64,000 bases of DNA, taken from NCBI RefSeq assembly GCF_028583425.1, contig NC_072796.1:128809464-128873463 (forward strand), in the 5' to 3' direction. Of the stretch, positions 9,606-20,324 are shown one piece after another. Origin of the DNA: Eublepharis macularius (lineage: Eukaryota > Chordata > Lepidosauria > Squamata > Eublepharidae). Within the stretch, counting starts at the first letter, position 1; each line of letters opens with the position of its first letter. The notes under the pieces were generated by a model. The model was not told the origin of the DNA. It saw nothing but the letters and a program-made list of their open reading frames with translations, and ran no database searches. Made by a program: the position numbers and the translations under genes.

Positions 9606-11157
9606 TAGAGATGGGCACGAAATGGGAAAAAAATGAACCCTGAGTTTCGTGGTTCGTCACGTTCCACGAATCACAGACCATGAACTTCCACGAAACTGTC
9701 CCGTTTGATGAAACGATTTGTTAGGTTCGTGATTTGTCAGATCTTGGGGCCCTACAACGGCCCCATTCATACCTAGAGATGCCAAACTCACAAGGAGACT
9801 TCAAAGGCACCCTCACCCAACAATCTTCCCAGCAAGGACAAGAGCAGAAAATAAGAAAGAGGCTTTCCAGACTCTTTTGAAGCAGCAGCAAATCCAGCCA
9901 CAAGCTCCCAAATCCCCTCTCTCTCACTCCAAATCCCAGCAACAGCTCCTCCCTCTCCCTCTGTCTACTGGAACTGAAAGCAGCAGGCACAGAGCTGTGC
10001 CTTACATAAGAAACGCTCGCATGGAGCAGATGTGAGGATCCTCCCTCACTGGCGCCCTCTCCTGATGGCCTGCCATCCTACCAGCTCTCCAGGCAGGTGT
10101 CCTCCGGCCTCAGATGGGCAGGGAAGGGGGTTGCACCACCTTGTTCCTTCTCCTGCCCTGGGAGTAGCAGCGCGCTCCAGCTGTCTCTCCCTGCAAAATC
10201 CTCCTCGGCCTTCACAGGAACCAGAATTTAAAGGCCTCCCCTGGCCCCACCTCCCTGGCTCTGGCCCCAATCGTCACCCCGTCTCCCTGACTGGCCCTGC
10301 TCCCAGCCTATCTGATAGGAGAGCTGGGTAGACTCTGTAGTCTCCTGGCCCCACCCACTCCATCCCCACCTGGGGTGGGGCATTTGGTCTGCTCTCTGCC
10401 TGGCTCACCCCTCCTGCTTCTGAACCTTCCCCAAGTGGCTCCCTTGGCATCTTGGGGCCTGTGCCTGCCTGACTTGTGCTGATGGTAACCTCCTGTGAAC
10501 CTGGATGAAGTGGAGCCATCTGGGCAACTGCAGGAGACAGGTGAGTCTGCTGAGTGGCTGCAGGCTGTTCCCCAGAGTTGTGCCTGGGCGTCGGCTGCAA
10601 CTGGCCTAAGGGTGGGAGAGGCCTGGAGGCCTGTAGGGGCTCCTGAGACTGAGGTACTGCCAGAGGCTGTGCTGCAGGGCCTAAAGGGGGTGCCTGCTGC
10701 TGCAGGGCTGGTGGTGAGGGTGGACAAAAGGCCGGCGTCGCCGGACAGCAGAACAGGAGCTCTCTGACTGGCAGACAGACTTGCCTAAAAGGGTATGGAG
10801 GGATGAGACTGGTGTTCCCATGGCTACAGAAGGCCCATCTCCCCCCTCCTCACTGCTTTCATAGAACAGAATGGGAGCTCTCAGGTTGGCAGAGAGAGCT
10901 GCCTATCAAGGTTATATTGGCTAAGATTGGGGTTTCCATGGCAACGAAAGGTCTGCAGACATTTTAGGCTTATGTCGCCTAGGGAATCAATGGATCGGTG
11001 CCAGCCTGTCTGGCTTCACGAAGCATTCTCGAATTGAATGAATCGGCCCCAAAATTCGTGGATTTTATGAAAAACGCAGTTCCACAAAATGCCTTTTTGC
11101 AAATCGGCCCGATTCATCACAAAATTTGATTCATATTTCGATGCCTGCCCATGTCTA
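9606..11157. mobile_element. Non-autonomous hAT-like DNA transposon, 1.55 kb, inserted in a LINE
   Basis: TIRs tagagatgggca (9,606) and, inverted, tagacatgggca (ending 11,157). Flanks ctcaagac (9,598-9,605) and cacaagat (11,158-11,165) match at 6 of 8 bases, the 8-bp duplication of hAT. Subterminal regions are full of cgtgaa/ttcacg palindromes. The GC-rich interior (10,030-10,770) has open frames on both strands but none resembles a transposase. Confidence 0.8.
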
Positions 11158-11440
11158 CACAAGATTAATTACACAGTGTGAGATTAGTACAGTCAATATC
11201 AAGGACATTTCCATAAACAATGCCATAGGGTAAATAGATACAAGTTCACAAAGGCATAACATTAGCAGGAATCCAATACAACATAGTAGTAAAGTCTATG
11301 GTTCCTAACTCATTAGTGGATCATCTGAGATCCCCTCCCTACAATACAATCCTCCTGAGTAAAAAAGACTTTTTGAATAATTCGGTTTTGCAAATAAAAA
11401 TTCAGTTTTACAAATAAAATTTCTTGACGATAATTCAGCT
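11158..11440 (-). mobile_element. L2/CR1-like LINE 3' end, right piece
   Basis: Continues the LINE broken at 9,605: cacagtgtgagattagtaca, then atttccataaacaatgccat, as in the copies at 5,165 and 20,325. Confidence 0.8.
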
Positions 11441-11536
11441 GTAATTGGCTCTCTGCAATCAATTTTTTTCTAAAGATTCTACAATCTGTATCAAATAAAA
11501 TATAATCAAAACAATCATTTATTATGCCGTGTATGC

Positions 11537-11760
11537 CCTGATCTGGATAGCCCAGGTGAGCCTGATCTCGTCAGATCTCAGAAGCTAAGCAGGATCAGCC
11601 TTGGTTAGCAATTGGATAGACCACCATGAATGACCAGGTTTGCAGAGGTAGGCAATGGCAAACCACCTCTGATAGTCCCTTGTCAAGAAAACCCTACCAG
11701 GGGTCACCATAAGTCAGCTATGACTTGAGGGCACCACACATGCATGCGCACACACACACC
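11537..11760 (+). repeat. 5S-rRNA-derived SINE (Sauria type)
   Basis: Starts cctgatctggatagccc; has gatctcgtcagatctcagaa, a Bov-B-like tail with aagtcagctatgacttgagg, and a (CA)n 3' end. Confidence 0.92.
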
Positions 11761-12107
11761 GTGTACACAATAATAAAATTAACACCAAAGGGCTGGAATT
11801 TCAGACTGCATTAGAAGTCAGAGCAAGCTTTACATAAGCTGTGATATGCCTCAAACACAGCTGATGAATGTGTCGAACAACCAACAAAAGGCCATACGTG
11901 TTTCTGGACTGTAAAAATGTTTATAGGTAGGGGGTTCCTTGGGATTTCAAAAATTAACGTAGGGGTTCCTCCACGGAAAAAAGATCAGAGAATATTGATC
12001 TACACCATCGTCCTGTTTCCAGTAGATATTGATAGTAAAATAGCTTGGGCTGATCCTGCACAGCTTTGATATTCTTTGGGATTCATTCAAATGTAATCTG
12101 CATGATC
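11761..12107. other. No gene or recognised repeat
   Basis: No family resemblance found; short frames only. Confidence 0.4.
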
Positions 12108-12119
12108 CACCAGAGTTCT

Positions 12120-12384
12120 ATGGTTGTTGTGGGTTTTCCGGGCTGTATTGCCGTGGTCTTGGCATTGTAGTTCCTGACGTTTCGCCAGCAGCTGTGGCTG
12201 GCATCTTCAGAGGTGTAGCACCAAAAGACACTGAGAGATCTCTGTCTTTTGGTGCTACACCTCTGAAGATGCCAGCCACAGCTGCTGGCGAAACGTCAGG
12301 AACTACAATGCCAAGACCACGGCAATACAGCCCGGAAAACCCACAACAACCATCGTTCTCTGGCCGTGAAAGCCTTCGACAATA
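12120..12384. mobile_element. Penelope-like terminus, family 1, tail-to-tail inverted pair with hammerhead-like cores
   Basis: A minus-strand arm (12,120-12,235) and a plus-strand arm (12,241-12,384) are nearly perfect inverted copies meeting at gagagatctc. Each holds CTGAAGA, hairpin gccagc/gctggc, GAAA and the palindrome ACGT. The plus arm ends with agccttcgacaata. The insertion is flanked by the 12-bp duplication caccagagttct at 12,108-12,119 and 12,385-12,396, so the inverted pair went in as one event. Confidence 0.82.
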
Positions 12385-12727
12385 CACCAGAGTTCTGTTT
12401 TTAATTTTGCATATAAAAACATTCCCAGGTCACAAGTGCGAGAAAGGTCTTTCGCAGGAGCCGAAGGGCCCTCTTGGCTTAACAGGAAACAGGCTTTCTG
12501 GCTTCCAGAGATCCTGAGAGTGAGCAAAGGACCTTTTATCTCAAGTTCTGTGAATTAACCACTTCACTCAGTCATCTCCTTTAGCTCAGAGGCTCCCTGG
12601 CTGAGACTGACAGTGGATCAGTCCAAAGGGCCGCTGAGTTCTGTCTGCTACATTTTAATCCTATGCGTCTTCCGAGGAGCTCAAGGTCATACTCAAGGTT
12701 CCCCTATTCCATTTCCCATCTAGTCTG

Positions 12728-13160
12728 TCTCACATGCCCTAACCTGGATGACCCAGGCTAGCCTGGCCTCATCACATTTCAGAAGCTAAGAGGGGTCAGC
12801 TAGGGTTGCCAGCCTCCAGGTGGTGGCTGGAGATCTCCCGGAATTACAGCTGATCTCTGGGTGACAGAGATAAGTGCCCCTGGAAAAAATGGCTGCTTTT
12901 GAGGATGAACGTTATGGTATTATACCATTCTGAGTCCCGTCCTGTCCCCAAAACTTGACCTTTCCAGGCTTCACTTCCAAAATCTCCAGGAATTTCCCGA
13001 CCTGGACCCGGTAATTCTAGCTGGTCAGCCCTGGTTAATAATTGGATGGGAAATCACCAAGGATGTCCAAGGCAATGGCAAACCCCCTTTGTTTATCTCT
13101 TGTCTTGAAAACCCTATGGGGTCACCATGTCAGCTGTGACTTGACTCACACACACATCAT
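12728..13160 (+). repeat. 5S-rRNA-derived SINE split by a hAT-like MITE
   Basis: Head cctggatgacccaggctagc and 5S-like catttcagaagctaag; interrupted at 12,801; resumes at 13,023 with ggtcagccctggttaataat and the Bov-B-like tail (ctatggggtcaccat). Confidence 0.88.
12801..13021. mobile_element. hAT-like MITE, TIR tagggttgccag
   Basis: TIRs tagggttgcc and (inverted) tagaattacc. Flanks gggtcagc and tggtcagc match at 7 of 8 bases. Other copies: 16,258-16,468, 17,345-17,564 and a diverged one at 19,914-20,100. Confidence 0.82.
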
Positions 13161-13189
13161 CTCACAAGGAAAGAGAAGGTGGGATTGAT

Positions 13190-13540
13190 CTGACCAAGAG
13201 AACATCTAGTCCAAGACCCTGATTCACATGGCAACCAGCCAGCTATCCTTAGAAGGCCTGCAAAGGTCTGACCCTTCCCTCTGTTGCTGACCCAGCACTC
13301 GTATTTAGAGGGCTATTGCCTCTAAACATGGAGGTTCTGCTGAATCCTCGTGTCTAACAGCCATTGATGGACATCTCCTTCCTCAGTTTCTCAAATCCCT
13401 TTTAAAGCCAACAAAATGTGTGATCATCACCACATCCTGAGGCAGGGAGTTCCGCAAATTATTCACTCTGTGAATGAAGAAGTATATCCAGTGGTGATGC
13501 TCAAGCAGGACCTTAAGAAAATTGTGAAGATTATTCAATG
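13190..13540. repeat. Dispersed repeat of uncertain class
   Basis: Contains tatttagagggctattgcct, cattgatggacatctcctt and cacatcctgaggcagggagt, phrases shared with repeats at 14,452-14,620 and 16,025-16,110 and common in reptile genomes. Class not resolved. A solo LTR is inserted at its right end. Confidence 0.5.
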
Positions 13541-13544
13541 GCTG

Positions 13545-14321
13545 TGTAATGATTTTAAGTAAATGCATGCATGTGTCTTTAAATGCTTGGTATGGTATAG
13601 ATGAAGAGTGGGAATGAAAGAGAGGGATGAGTGATATGATTGATGACAGTGTGGGCAGAGTGAATGCAAGTTTAGACCGAATGTAGAAAGAAAATATTTA
13701 TTCAGGGCAAGAGAGGCAAGCTGTGTGCAGCCTGAGTATTTTTAAGCAGTTCTGAGAGAAATATTGAGTCAGGAGAAAGCAGGCAAGCTGTGTGCAGCCT
13801 GAGCTTATTTAGGTTGTCTGAGAGAAATATGACCTATGTGAAAACCTGAACTGTGTGTTTGTGAAAGAACATTCAGTCAGGGAAAAGCAGGCAAACTGTG
13901 TGTGCGCCTGAGAAAAGGTCTTACTTGTAACTGAGAGATAAATTAATATCAAAAGCAGGCAACCTGTGTGTGAAGCCTGAGAGAAGATCTGTGTGACTGA
14001 GTTTAAGTAAACTAATCTTAAGAATTAAGAACTACTCTTTTGAAACCATCAAGTTTTAGAAATAATATGAAACCGATATGCTTCTTATAAAAATAAAAGT
14101 CTACTTTGTTTTTTTATATCCCAGAGTACCTGTCATTCCTATATCCCATTCCGTTCCTCAGGGCCACATAGTACCATGAAGGAGCCTGATGCTTGGGCAT
14201 GTTACCAAAGGGGAAATTTAAATAAAATATCTTGGAATATAATATTCCTGGTGGTACCCAGAGGGTGTAAGAGAAAGATTAAAGGCAAAATCTACCCGAG
14301 AGAAAGAAAGGAATCGTAACA
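13545..14321 (+). mobile_element. Solo LTR, ERV-like family (fossil), copy A
   Basis: 777 bp, starting TGTAATGATT and ending TCGTAACA, with the TG and CA ends of an LTR, a poly(A)-signal region (aataaaag near 14,092), and the 5-bp duplication ggctg on both sides (13,540-13,544 and 14,322-14,326). The same sequence is present inverted at 42,472-43,455. No internal viral region is attached. An internal motif aggcaagctgtgtgcagcct is repeated several times. Confidence 0.85.
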
Positions 14322-14619
14322 GGCTGCAAATAGAAACACTCTTGACCAGGAAACTGAGTTCTACCCCTCCTCCCATTATGTACAGGTCTGGGGAGGGGGG
14401 GCAAAAATTCAAAATGATCCAGGCAACAAAACGCAAACATAAGACACTGACCCCTTCTGGATCAAAGCAATGGTCTATCTAGTCTAGCATCCTTTTTCTC
14501 ATAGTGGCCAACCAGATGTCTTCAAGAAGCCCACAAAGAACAGAGTGAAGGCAATTGCCTCCCGCCTCTGTCCCCAACTGGTGATGTGTTTCAGAGGTAT
14601 ATTGCTTCTGTACATGGAG

Positions 14620-14818
14620 GATCAGGGCCATGGCTCAGTGGTAGACTGTCTGACTGGCATGTAGAAGGTCCCAAGTTCAATCCGGGGAGATCTCCCGTTA
14701 AAAGAATCACTTTGTACGTGATGTGAGAGACCTCTGCCCGAGACCCTGGAGAGCATCTGCCAGTTGGAGCAGACAAAACTGACCTTGATGGACCAAGGAC
14801 CTGATTCACTATAAGATA
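14620..14818 (+). repeat. tRNA-derived SINE (type with ctcagtggtagagc)
   Basis: A box ggctcagtggtagactgtc and B box region agttcaatccgg, then gagacctctgcccgagaccc and a 3' end with ccttgatggaccaagg. Confidence 0.85.
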
Positions 14819-14826
14819 GTTTCACG

Positions 14827-15071
14827 CAGGGGATTTTTTCAGGGGGAACGCAGGGGAATGGCGTTCCGGAACCTCTTGAAAATGGTCACATGGCTGGTGG
14901 CCCCGCCCCCTGATCTCCAGACAGAGGGGAATTCAGATCACCCTCCGCGCTGCTCAATCTGAACTCCCCTCTGTCTGGAGATCAGGGGGCGGGGCCACCA
15001 GCCATGTGACCATTTTCTCTGAGGGCAACCCACTGAGTTCCATCATCTCTTTTCCCAGAAAAAAAGCCCTG
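14827..15071. mobile_element. hAT-like foldback MITE (TIR caggg, long arms)
   Basis: Arms of about 110 bp (ggtcacatggctggtggccc against its inverse). Flanks gtttcacg (14,819-14,826) and gtttcaca (15,072-15,079) form an 8-bp duplication. Further copies at 22,644-22,856 and 61,586-61,813. Confidence 0.88.
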
Positions 15072-15249
15072 GTTTCACATCGGCCAGTAGCTGTTGATAG
15101 ACCAATCTGCCATAAATTGGTCTATTTCCTCTGTATAGCCAGGTGAGTCCTCATGTTTACATGAGTAGGAAGGCTGTACTGTAAGGTAATGGCTCAAAGA
15201 GAAATAGAGACTACAGATTATAGTTCTGTATGCTGGCTGTCGCTGTAAC

Positions 15250-15490
15250 TCTTGTTGGGTGGATTTGCCCTGTTTAATATGTCGTGTTTAATTACTTCCG
15301 CTTTGTTTCAACATTGTTTCAGCTCCACGTCGGTTTTCAAACGTCTGCAGATTTTGCGTTTGCATACCCTGTTGCATTGTTTATTAAATGCCCGAGTTGT
15401 GGATCATATTGATTTACACTGTGTAATTCGCCTTGAGGCTCCTGAAAGGCGGACTATAACTAATGTAAATAAAATTAAATAAATAAAATT
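15250..15490 (+). mobile_element. L2/CR1-like LINE 3' tail
   Basis: Contains tttcaacattgtttcagctc, gtgtaattcgccttgaggc and gcggactataactaatgtaa, ending in taaataaaa, as in the other tails of this family. Confidence 0.75.
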
Positions 15491-15632
15491 GGCCTGTGCC
15501 TAAGCCTATGTTCTGAAAACCTAAGGGAACAAAAAAAAAAAAAATTTTTTTTAAATGAGAGAGGGGGCAAAGATTTCTGCAAATTCCTTCCTCCTGATGC
15601 TGCCTATTAATATCCCCCCTATACATACACAA

Positions 15633-15846
15633 TAGTAAAGAGTCCAGTAGCACCTTTAAGACTAACCAACTTATTTGTAGTATAAGCTTTTGAGAACCAC
15701 AGCTCTCTTTGTCAGATGCATCTGACGAAAAGAGCTGTGGTTCTCGAAAGCTTATGCTACAAATAAGTTGGTTAGTCTTAAAAAGTGCTACTGGACTCTG
15801 TACTATTTTGCAACTACAGACTAACACGGCTAACTCCTCTGAATAC
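15633..15846. mobile_element. Penelope-like terminus, family 2, inverted pair
   Basis: A minus-strand unit (15,640-15,720) and a plus-strand unit (15,715-15,846) mirror each other. The plus unit has CTGACGA, gagagc-loop-ttctc, GAAAGCTTATGC and the tail tgctactggactctg. The insertion is flanked by the 12-bp duplication atacatacacaa at 15,621-15,632 and 15,847-15,858. Confidence 0.8.
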
Positions 15847-15908
15847 ATACATACACAAACATATACAGTTTTGCTCAACAAACCTTCAGGATCAGAATGG
15901 GAGAATGT

Positions 15909-15940
<32 letters not shown>

Positions 15941-15950
15941 CGCGCATGCA
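15909..15950. repeat. Alternating (TG)n(CG)n tract, Z-DNA prone
   Basis: 42 bp of unbroken alternating pyrimidine-purine: tg repeats, then cg repeats, then cgcgcatgca. Confidence 0.95.
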
Positions 15951-16230
15951 GTAAGTTACAAGAATCAACAGCACCCTTTTAAGAAAACTGAAGAGCCTTT
16001 CCGTTTTCAGAACATACACTTGAGTACTGCACTCACCGTGTCTAGGGATAGTGAGTTCTACAATTTAATTTTACAGTGTGCAAAGAAGTACTTCCTTTCC
16101 TAGCTTGGGACAGCTCCCCTTTCCTCTTTGCCAAAACCGGTGCATAGTGGGTGAATTCTCACATGCACAGTTGTGCCTTTTCTCATGAGTGTGCGTGCAT
16201 GTGCACACATGCTCAACTGCTGCACCCACA

Positions 16231-16650
16231 TGAACATATGTGAAGCTGCCTTATACTTAGGGCTGCCAGCTCCAGGCTGAGAAATTCCTGGAGATTTGGA
16301 GGGTGGCGCCTGGGGATGGTGGGGTTTGGGAAGGGAGAGATGGCTAAAATGCAACCAAGTCCGCTCTCCAAAGCAGCCATCTTCTTCAGAGGAACTGATC
16401 TCTGTGGCCTGGAGATCAGTTGTAATTCTAGGAGATCTCCAGCCCCCACCTGGAGGTTGGCAACCATACTTATACTGAACCAGACCGTTGGTATATCAAG
16501 GTCAGTACTGTCAACTTGGACTGGTAGTGGCTCCCCAGGGTCTCAGATAGAGATAATTGAAATCACCTTGTCCCCGGTTCCTTTTACTAGAGATGCGAGG
16601 GAAACTTCTACATGCAAAGCAGATGCTCTTCCACGGAGCCTCAGCTCCTT
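16231..16650 (-). repeat. tRNA-derived SINE split by a hAT-like MITE
   Basis: The 3' part acatatgtgaagctgcctt lies left of the insertion and the rest (gaaccagaccgttgg, then the head with ctcttccacggagcctcag) right of it. Confidence 0.8.
16258..16468. mobile_element. hAT-like MITE, TIR tagggctgccag, inside a SINE
   Basis: Flanked by a perfect 8-bp duplication cttatact (16,250-16,257 and 16,469-16,476), which also matches the uninterrupted SINE sequence. Opposite orientation to the copy at 12,801. Confidence 0.9.
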
Positions 16651-16838
16651 CCCAACAGAAAGAAATTCTACAGGTGCCGTTCCATTCTTCCTGGATACAG
16701 AGTTCTTTATACAGAGTCAGGCTGCTAGCCCAATGGTTCAGCATCCTCTGCACTGACTGACAGCAACTGATGCCAAATTTCCCTATTAAATGTCCCCATT
16801 TCTTTTAAAGTTACTTTTGCACCAACAGTTGATGCAAA

Positions 16839-17141
16839 GGTGGTTGTTGTGGATTTTCCGGGCTGTATAGCTGTGGTCTTGGCATTGTAGTTCCTGACAT
16901 TTCGCCAGCAGCTGTGACTGGCATCTTCAGAGGTGTAGCACCAAAAGACAGAGATCTCTCAGTGTCACAGTGTGGAGAAGGTGTTGGCAGGTAATTTATA
17001 TCTACTCAGGAAAGTGGGTTTGGGCTGAGTCATCCTGTAAGAGTTTCCCAGGGTGTGGAATGCTAATGGAAGGAGGCTTCGCTGTATCCTGAGGATGTTC
17101 TTTTGCATATGGATTGGTGCTTGATATGCTAATCTTCTCTG
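16839..17141 (-). mobile_element. Penelope-like element 3' portion, family 1, with hammerhead-like core
   Basis: Longest piece of this family here. On the minus strand a leader with gcatatcaagcaccaatcca and ccacactgtgacactgagag precedes ggtgctacacct, CTGAAGA, gccagtcaca-gctgctggc, GAAA and the end sequence. Flanked by the 13-bp duplication cagttgatgcaaa (16,826-16,838 and 17,142-17,154). Confidence 0.85.
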
Positions 17142-17344
17142 CAGTTGATGCAAAATTTGAGTTGAATCCTGTTTGAACCAATCAAGATCATCAGTGACAA
17201 AAACGGATAGAACAAATAAAAAGGTCACCATGACAGAGAAAAGCAAGAGGCAGGGGACTGCCTAGCATGGGGAAGGGGGAAGTGTTGGATTCCTTGCTCA
17301 AGGCAAAGCAACCTCCATTAAAAAATTGAACCAGAGACAGCATA

Positions 17345-17564
17345 TAAGGTTGCCAGCCTCCAGGTGGTGGCTGGAGATATCCCAGAATTAAAACTGATCT
17401 CCAGGTCAGACATCAGTTCCCCTACAGAAAATGGCTGCTTTGGAAGGTAAATTCTATGGCAATATGTCCTGCTGAGCCCCCTTCCCTCTTCAAACCCCAC
17501 CTTCTCCAGGCTCCCCCCCCCTCCAAATCTCCAGGAATTTTCCAACCCAAAGCTGGCAACTCTA
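17345..17564. mobile_element. hAT-like MITE, TIR taaggttgccag
   Basis: Same family as 12,801-13,021: ggtggtggctggagatatcc at the left and agctggcaactcta at the right. Flanks gacagcat and ggcagcaa match at 6 of 8. Confidence 0.8.
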
Positions 17565-17608
17565 GGCAGCAACCTCAATGGGTAACAACCATTGCTAACG
17601 CAAGATGG

Positions 17609-17853
17609 TAGAAAAAAGCAGGAGTCCAGTAGTACCCATAAAACTAACCAAATTAGTGGCAGGGAATGAGCTTTTGTGAGTCACAGCTCACTTCTTCAGA
17701 TACCAGAAGTGATCTGTGAGCTGATATCCGAAGAAGTAAGCTGTGACTCATGAACGCTCATTCCCTACCACTAATTTTGTTAAGTCTTATAGGTGCTACT
17801 GGACTCTTGCTCTTTTCTACTGCTACAGACAAACACGGCTACTCATCTTGATC
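17609..17853. mobile_element. Penelope-like terminus, family 2, inverted pair
   Basis: Minus-strand unit then plus-strand unit (gaagaagtaagctgtgactc, then aggtgctactggactcttg and acacggctactcatc). Flanked by taacgcaagatgg and taacacaaggtgg (17,596-17,608 and 17,854-17,866), a 13-bp duplication with two changes. Confidence 0.8.
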
Positions 17854-17866
17854 TAACACAAGGTGG

Positions 17867-18285
17867 ACAGCCTTTCTGTCTTAGAAAGATTAGTGCGGTT
17901 CAGAGCAGCCATGTCACTATCAGGGGAGTATCTTTCACCAACACAATGGAGGTGTGGAAAGACAATTCTTAGCACTGGACAGTTAAGTAGAGTTCAAACC
18001 GAGGGCAGGCTGGGTGGGATAAGAGTTACAGGAAGCTGGCCTCACGCTCCCTCCTGGAAGTGGCACACCCTCCTTTTAACAGCCTCCATCTGTTCTCTGA
18101 CAAAAAGGGCCAACCAGGTAAATGCTGGAGGTGCCCAAATTCTTAAAGGCAAATGCCTTGGGTGCAATTTACGAGGAGGGTGCATGCAGGCAGCTCCTGG
18201 GCTGGGTGATAGCCCCAGCAGTCCAGGGGACAGCATCAAGGAAGTGTTGGGAGGTCATTCCAAAAAAAGGGGAAATGGCATCTCA
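17867..18285. other. No gene or recognised repeat
   Basis: A chance frame runs through here; no family resemblance. It is the target region of the L1 insertion that follows. Confidence 0.4.
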
Positions 18286-18308
18286 AATTCAAAATCCAAG
18301 TCATGGCT

Positions 18309-18896
18309 TTTGGTTACAAGTACATATGTTAATACAGAGAATCTCAAAGGTTAGTTTACAGTTTAAACCAGAGTTCTACTTGTTGGGAATGATGGACAAT
18401 AAATCGGAAAAAGAGCATGGCACAGTTCTTATATGCTCAAAAATGGAAGTGCAAGGAGCTACCAGCTTTGGAAGATTGGACTGGAAAGATGATGGACTTA
18501 GCCGAGATGGCCAAACTTACAGCGTTAATTAGAGATAAAACACTCTCTATATTCATGGCAAGTTGGAAACTCTTTATGGACTATCTGTGAGAGACAAAGA
18601 AAAACATGTTAATGATTTGTGGCTTTGATTTTTAAGAATAAGGTTCTGAGATATCAAGATGATGAGATACAGAAAAAAGATACTAATGTGACCACAAGCT
18701 GATTGATAATAAAGAGGGAAGTGTTGTAGGTGAAAAAGTGTCATGGATTAATAATATGCCTATTATGTTTCTTACTGTTTTTTATTTTGTTGATTGATTT
18801 GTAGGACATTCTTGGCCCTTTGTAGTTGTCTTTTTGTTATGTTTCACTTTCACTTGTTCTATCTTTTAACTTTTCCACAATAAAAATAAAAAAAAA
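18309..18896 (+). mobile_element. 5'-truncated L1 LINE (end of ORF2, 3' UTR, poly(A))
   Basis: The translated stretch EFYLLGMMDNKSEKEHGTVL continues, after a frameshift near 18,430, in another frame as LEDWTGKMMDLAEMAKLTAL and IFMASWKLFMDYL, the C-terminus of L1 ORF2. A 3' UTR of about 300 bp ends in ataaaaataaaaaaaaaa. Flanked by a 22-23 bp duplication starting aattcaaaatccaagtcatg (18,286 and, with two changes, 18,897). Confidence 0.88.
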
Positions 18897-19059
18897 AATT
18901 CAGAATCCAGGTCATGGCTGTAGGCCTCCCGATTATTTCAACCAGGGTCTGCCCAGAACATGTTTAAAGCCAGGCCGGAAAACTCCCATTCTCCCGGCTT
19001 TTCACAAAACTGAGTTATTGAAGAGGGATTTTTTACTCAGATAGGAGGGCTGAACTGCA

Positions 19060-19380
19060 AAGAGACGCTTCCCTAAAAAGACCATAGACTTCTCTACTAT
19101 GTGCAACTTACTATCCAGTTTCCTTATGTCCTATCGGTTACTTTAAGATCCCACTGTGTAGTTTTTTATCGTTTAATGCCAGTCTTAGAATTTCTTGTGC
19201 TGTTTCAACATTTCTTCAACTCTGTATGGAATTTTTGCTGATGTTATGTCTTTGCACATTTGCATTCATATACTCCCTATTGCCTCGTTTATTGAAATGT
19301 CCTTGATACCGACTGTGCTAATCTCACACTATGTAATCCACCTTGAGAAAGGTGGACTATAAATGACACAAACAATAAAG
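19060..19380 (+). mobile_element. L2/CR1-like LINE 3' tail
   Basis: Contains aatctcacactatgtaatcc and aaggtggactataaatgaca followed by acaaacaataaag. Same family as 6,130-6,310. Confidence 0.75.
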
Positions 19381-19491
19381 TGGCAGCCAGACTATTGCAG
19401 CAAAAGGTGCCGCTTGGCAGGAGGCCCTGCAGTACAGTGGTTCGAACGTTCCATTCAAAAACTCCATTTTGCTTTTACTTCTCCCTTGGTG

Positions 19492-19690
19492 GTGGGGAGT
19501 GCCCTCAAGTCATAGCTGACATTTGGCAACCCCTGGTGGGGTTTTCATGGCAAGAGACTAGAGGTGGTTTGCCATTGCCTGCCTCTGCAACCTTGGTCTT
19601 CGTTGTAGGTCTCCCACCCAATTACTAACCAAGGCCGACCCTGCTTAGCTTCTGAGATGTAATGAGACCAGGATCACCTGGGCTGCCCCT
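19492..19690 (-). repeat. 5S-rRNA-derived SINE (Sauria type)
   Basis: Minus-strand copy: Bov-B-like tail first (tcaagtcatagctgac), then the 5S-like part (aggtctcccacccaattact and ttctgagatgtaatgagacc). Confidence 0.9.
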
Positions 19691-19913
19691 TATGCAAATC
19701 AAATTTGGTTTCCCACCCACCCCATTTTTCCTATTCATCCCCCTTCCTGGATTGTACAAATGTTTCATTGTTTTGGTGTATAAATGAGCCAATGGTTCTG
19801 TACCATGCCACATGCTGCACCAGTAAGCTGTTTTGGCTCGTTAAAATCCATGGGCCTTGGGCATATGGAAGGGCTTAGCACCAAAGCCACGTGCTCCAGC
19901 AAACTGCCTGCCA

Positions 19914-20100
19914 ACTCTGGGTTGAGAAATTCCTGAACATTCTGCGGTGAAGCCTAGGAAAGGACGGGGTTTGCAGAGGGGAAAGCAGTCAGTAGGGTAT
20001 AATGCCAGAGAGTCTGTCCTCCAAAGCTGCCGTTTTCTCCAGAACTGATCTCTGTTGTCTGGAAATCAGTTGTAATTCCAGGAACTCTCCAGCTCTTCAC
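19914..20100. mobile_element. Diverged hAT-like MITE of the ggttgccag family
   Basis: The order gagaaattcctgaacatt, gaactgatctctgttgtctg, aaatcagttgtaattcc follows the copy at 16,258-16,468; ends are eroded. Confidence 0.65.
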
Positions 20101-20324
20101 TCAAATTTGGGCTGAATCCTGTGCCAAAAACGATGTATTTTTTCTGCAAATGTACAGAATTGTAGCGCAAGTACAGCCTTGTTTGTTTCTTCTGCTTCTC
20201 TCATTGGTCAAAACACACTTCATAAAGTTGTAAGGATGGAAAACATCTCGAGATCAGGCTCACCCCCTAAAAGAAGATTAGGATTGATTTTGGTTTCATT
20301 CATACCCTATCACCAAATGTGGGA

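Noticed and set aside
10032-10767. Frames of 90-139 codons inside the hAT-like element
   Set aside because: No transposase or other domain recognised; both strands open because stops are rare in GC-rich DNA.
11537-11760. 5S rRNA gene
   Set aside because: Only the internal promoter half matches 5S; the 3' half is replaced by a Bov-B-like tail and the copy is dispersed, so it is a SINE.
15414-16019. 201-codon minus-strand frame
   Set aside because: It crosses a LINE tail, an inverted Penelope copy and a TG repeat; not a gene.
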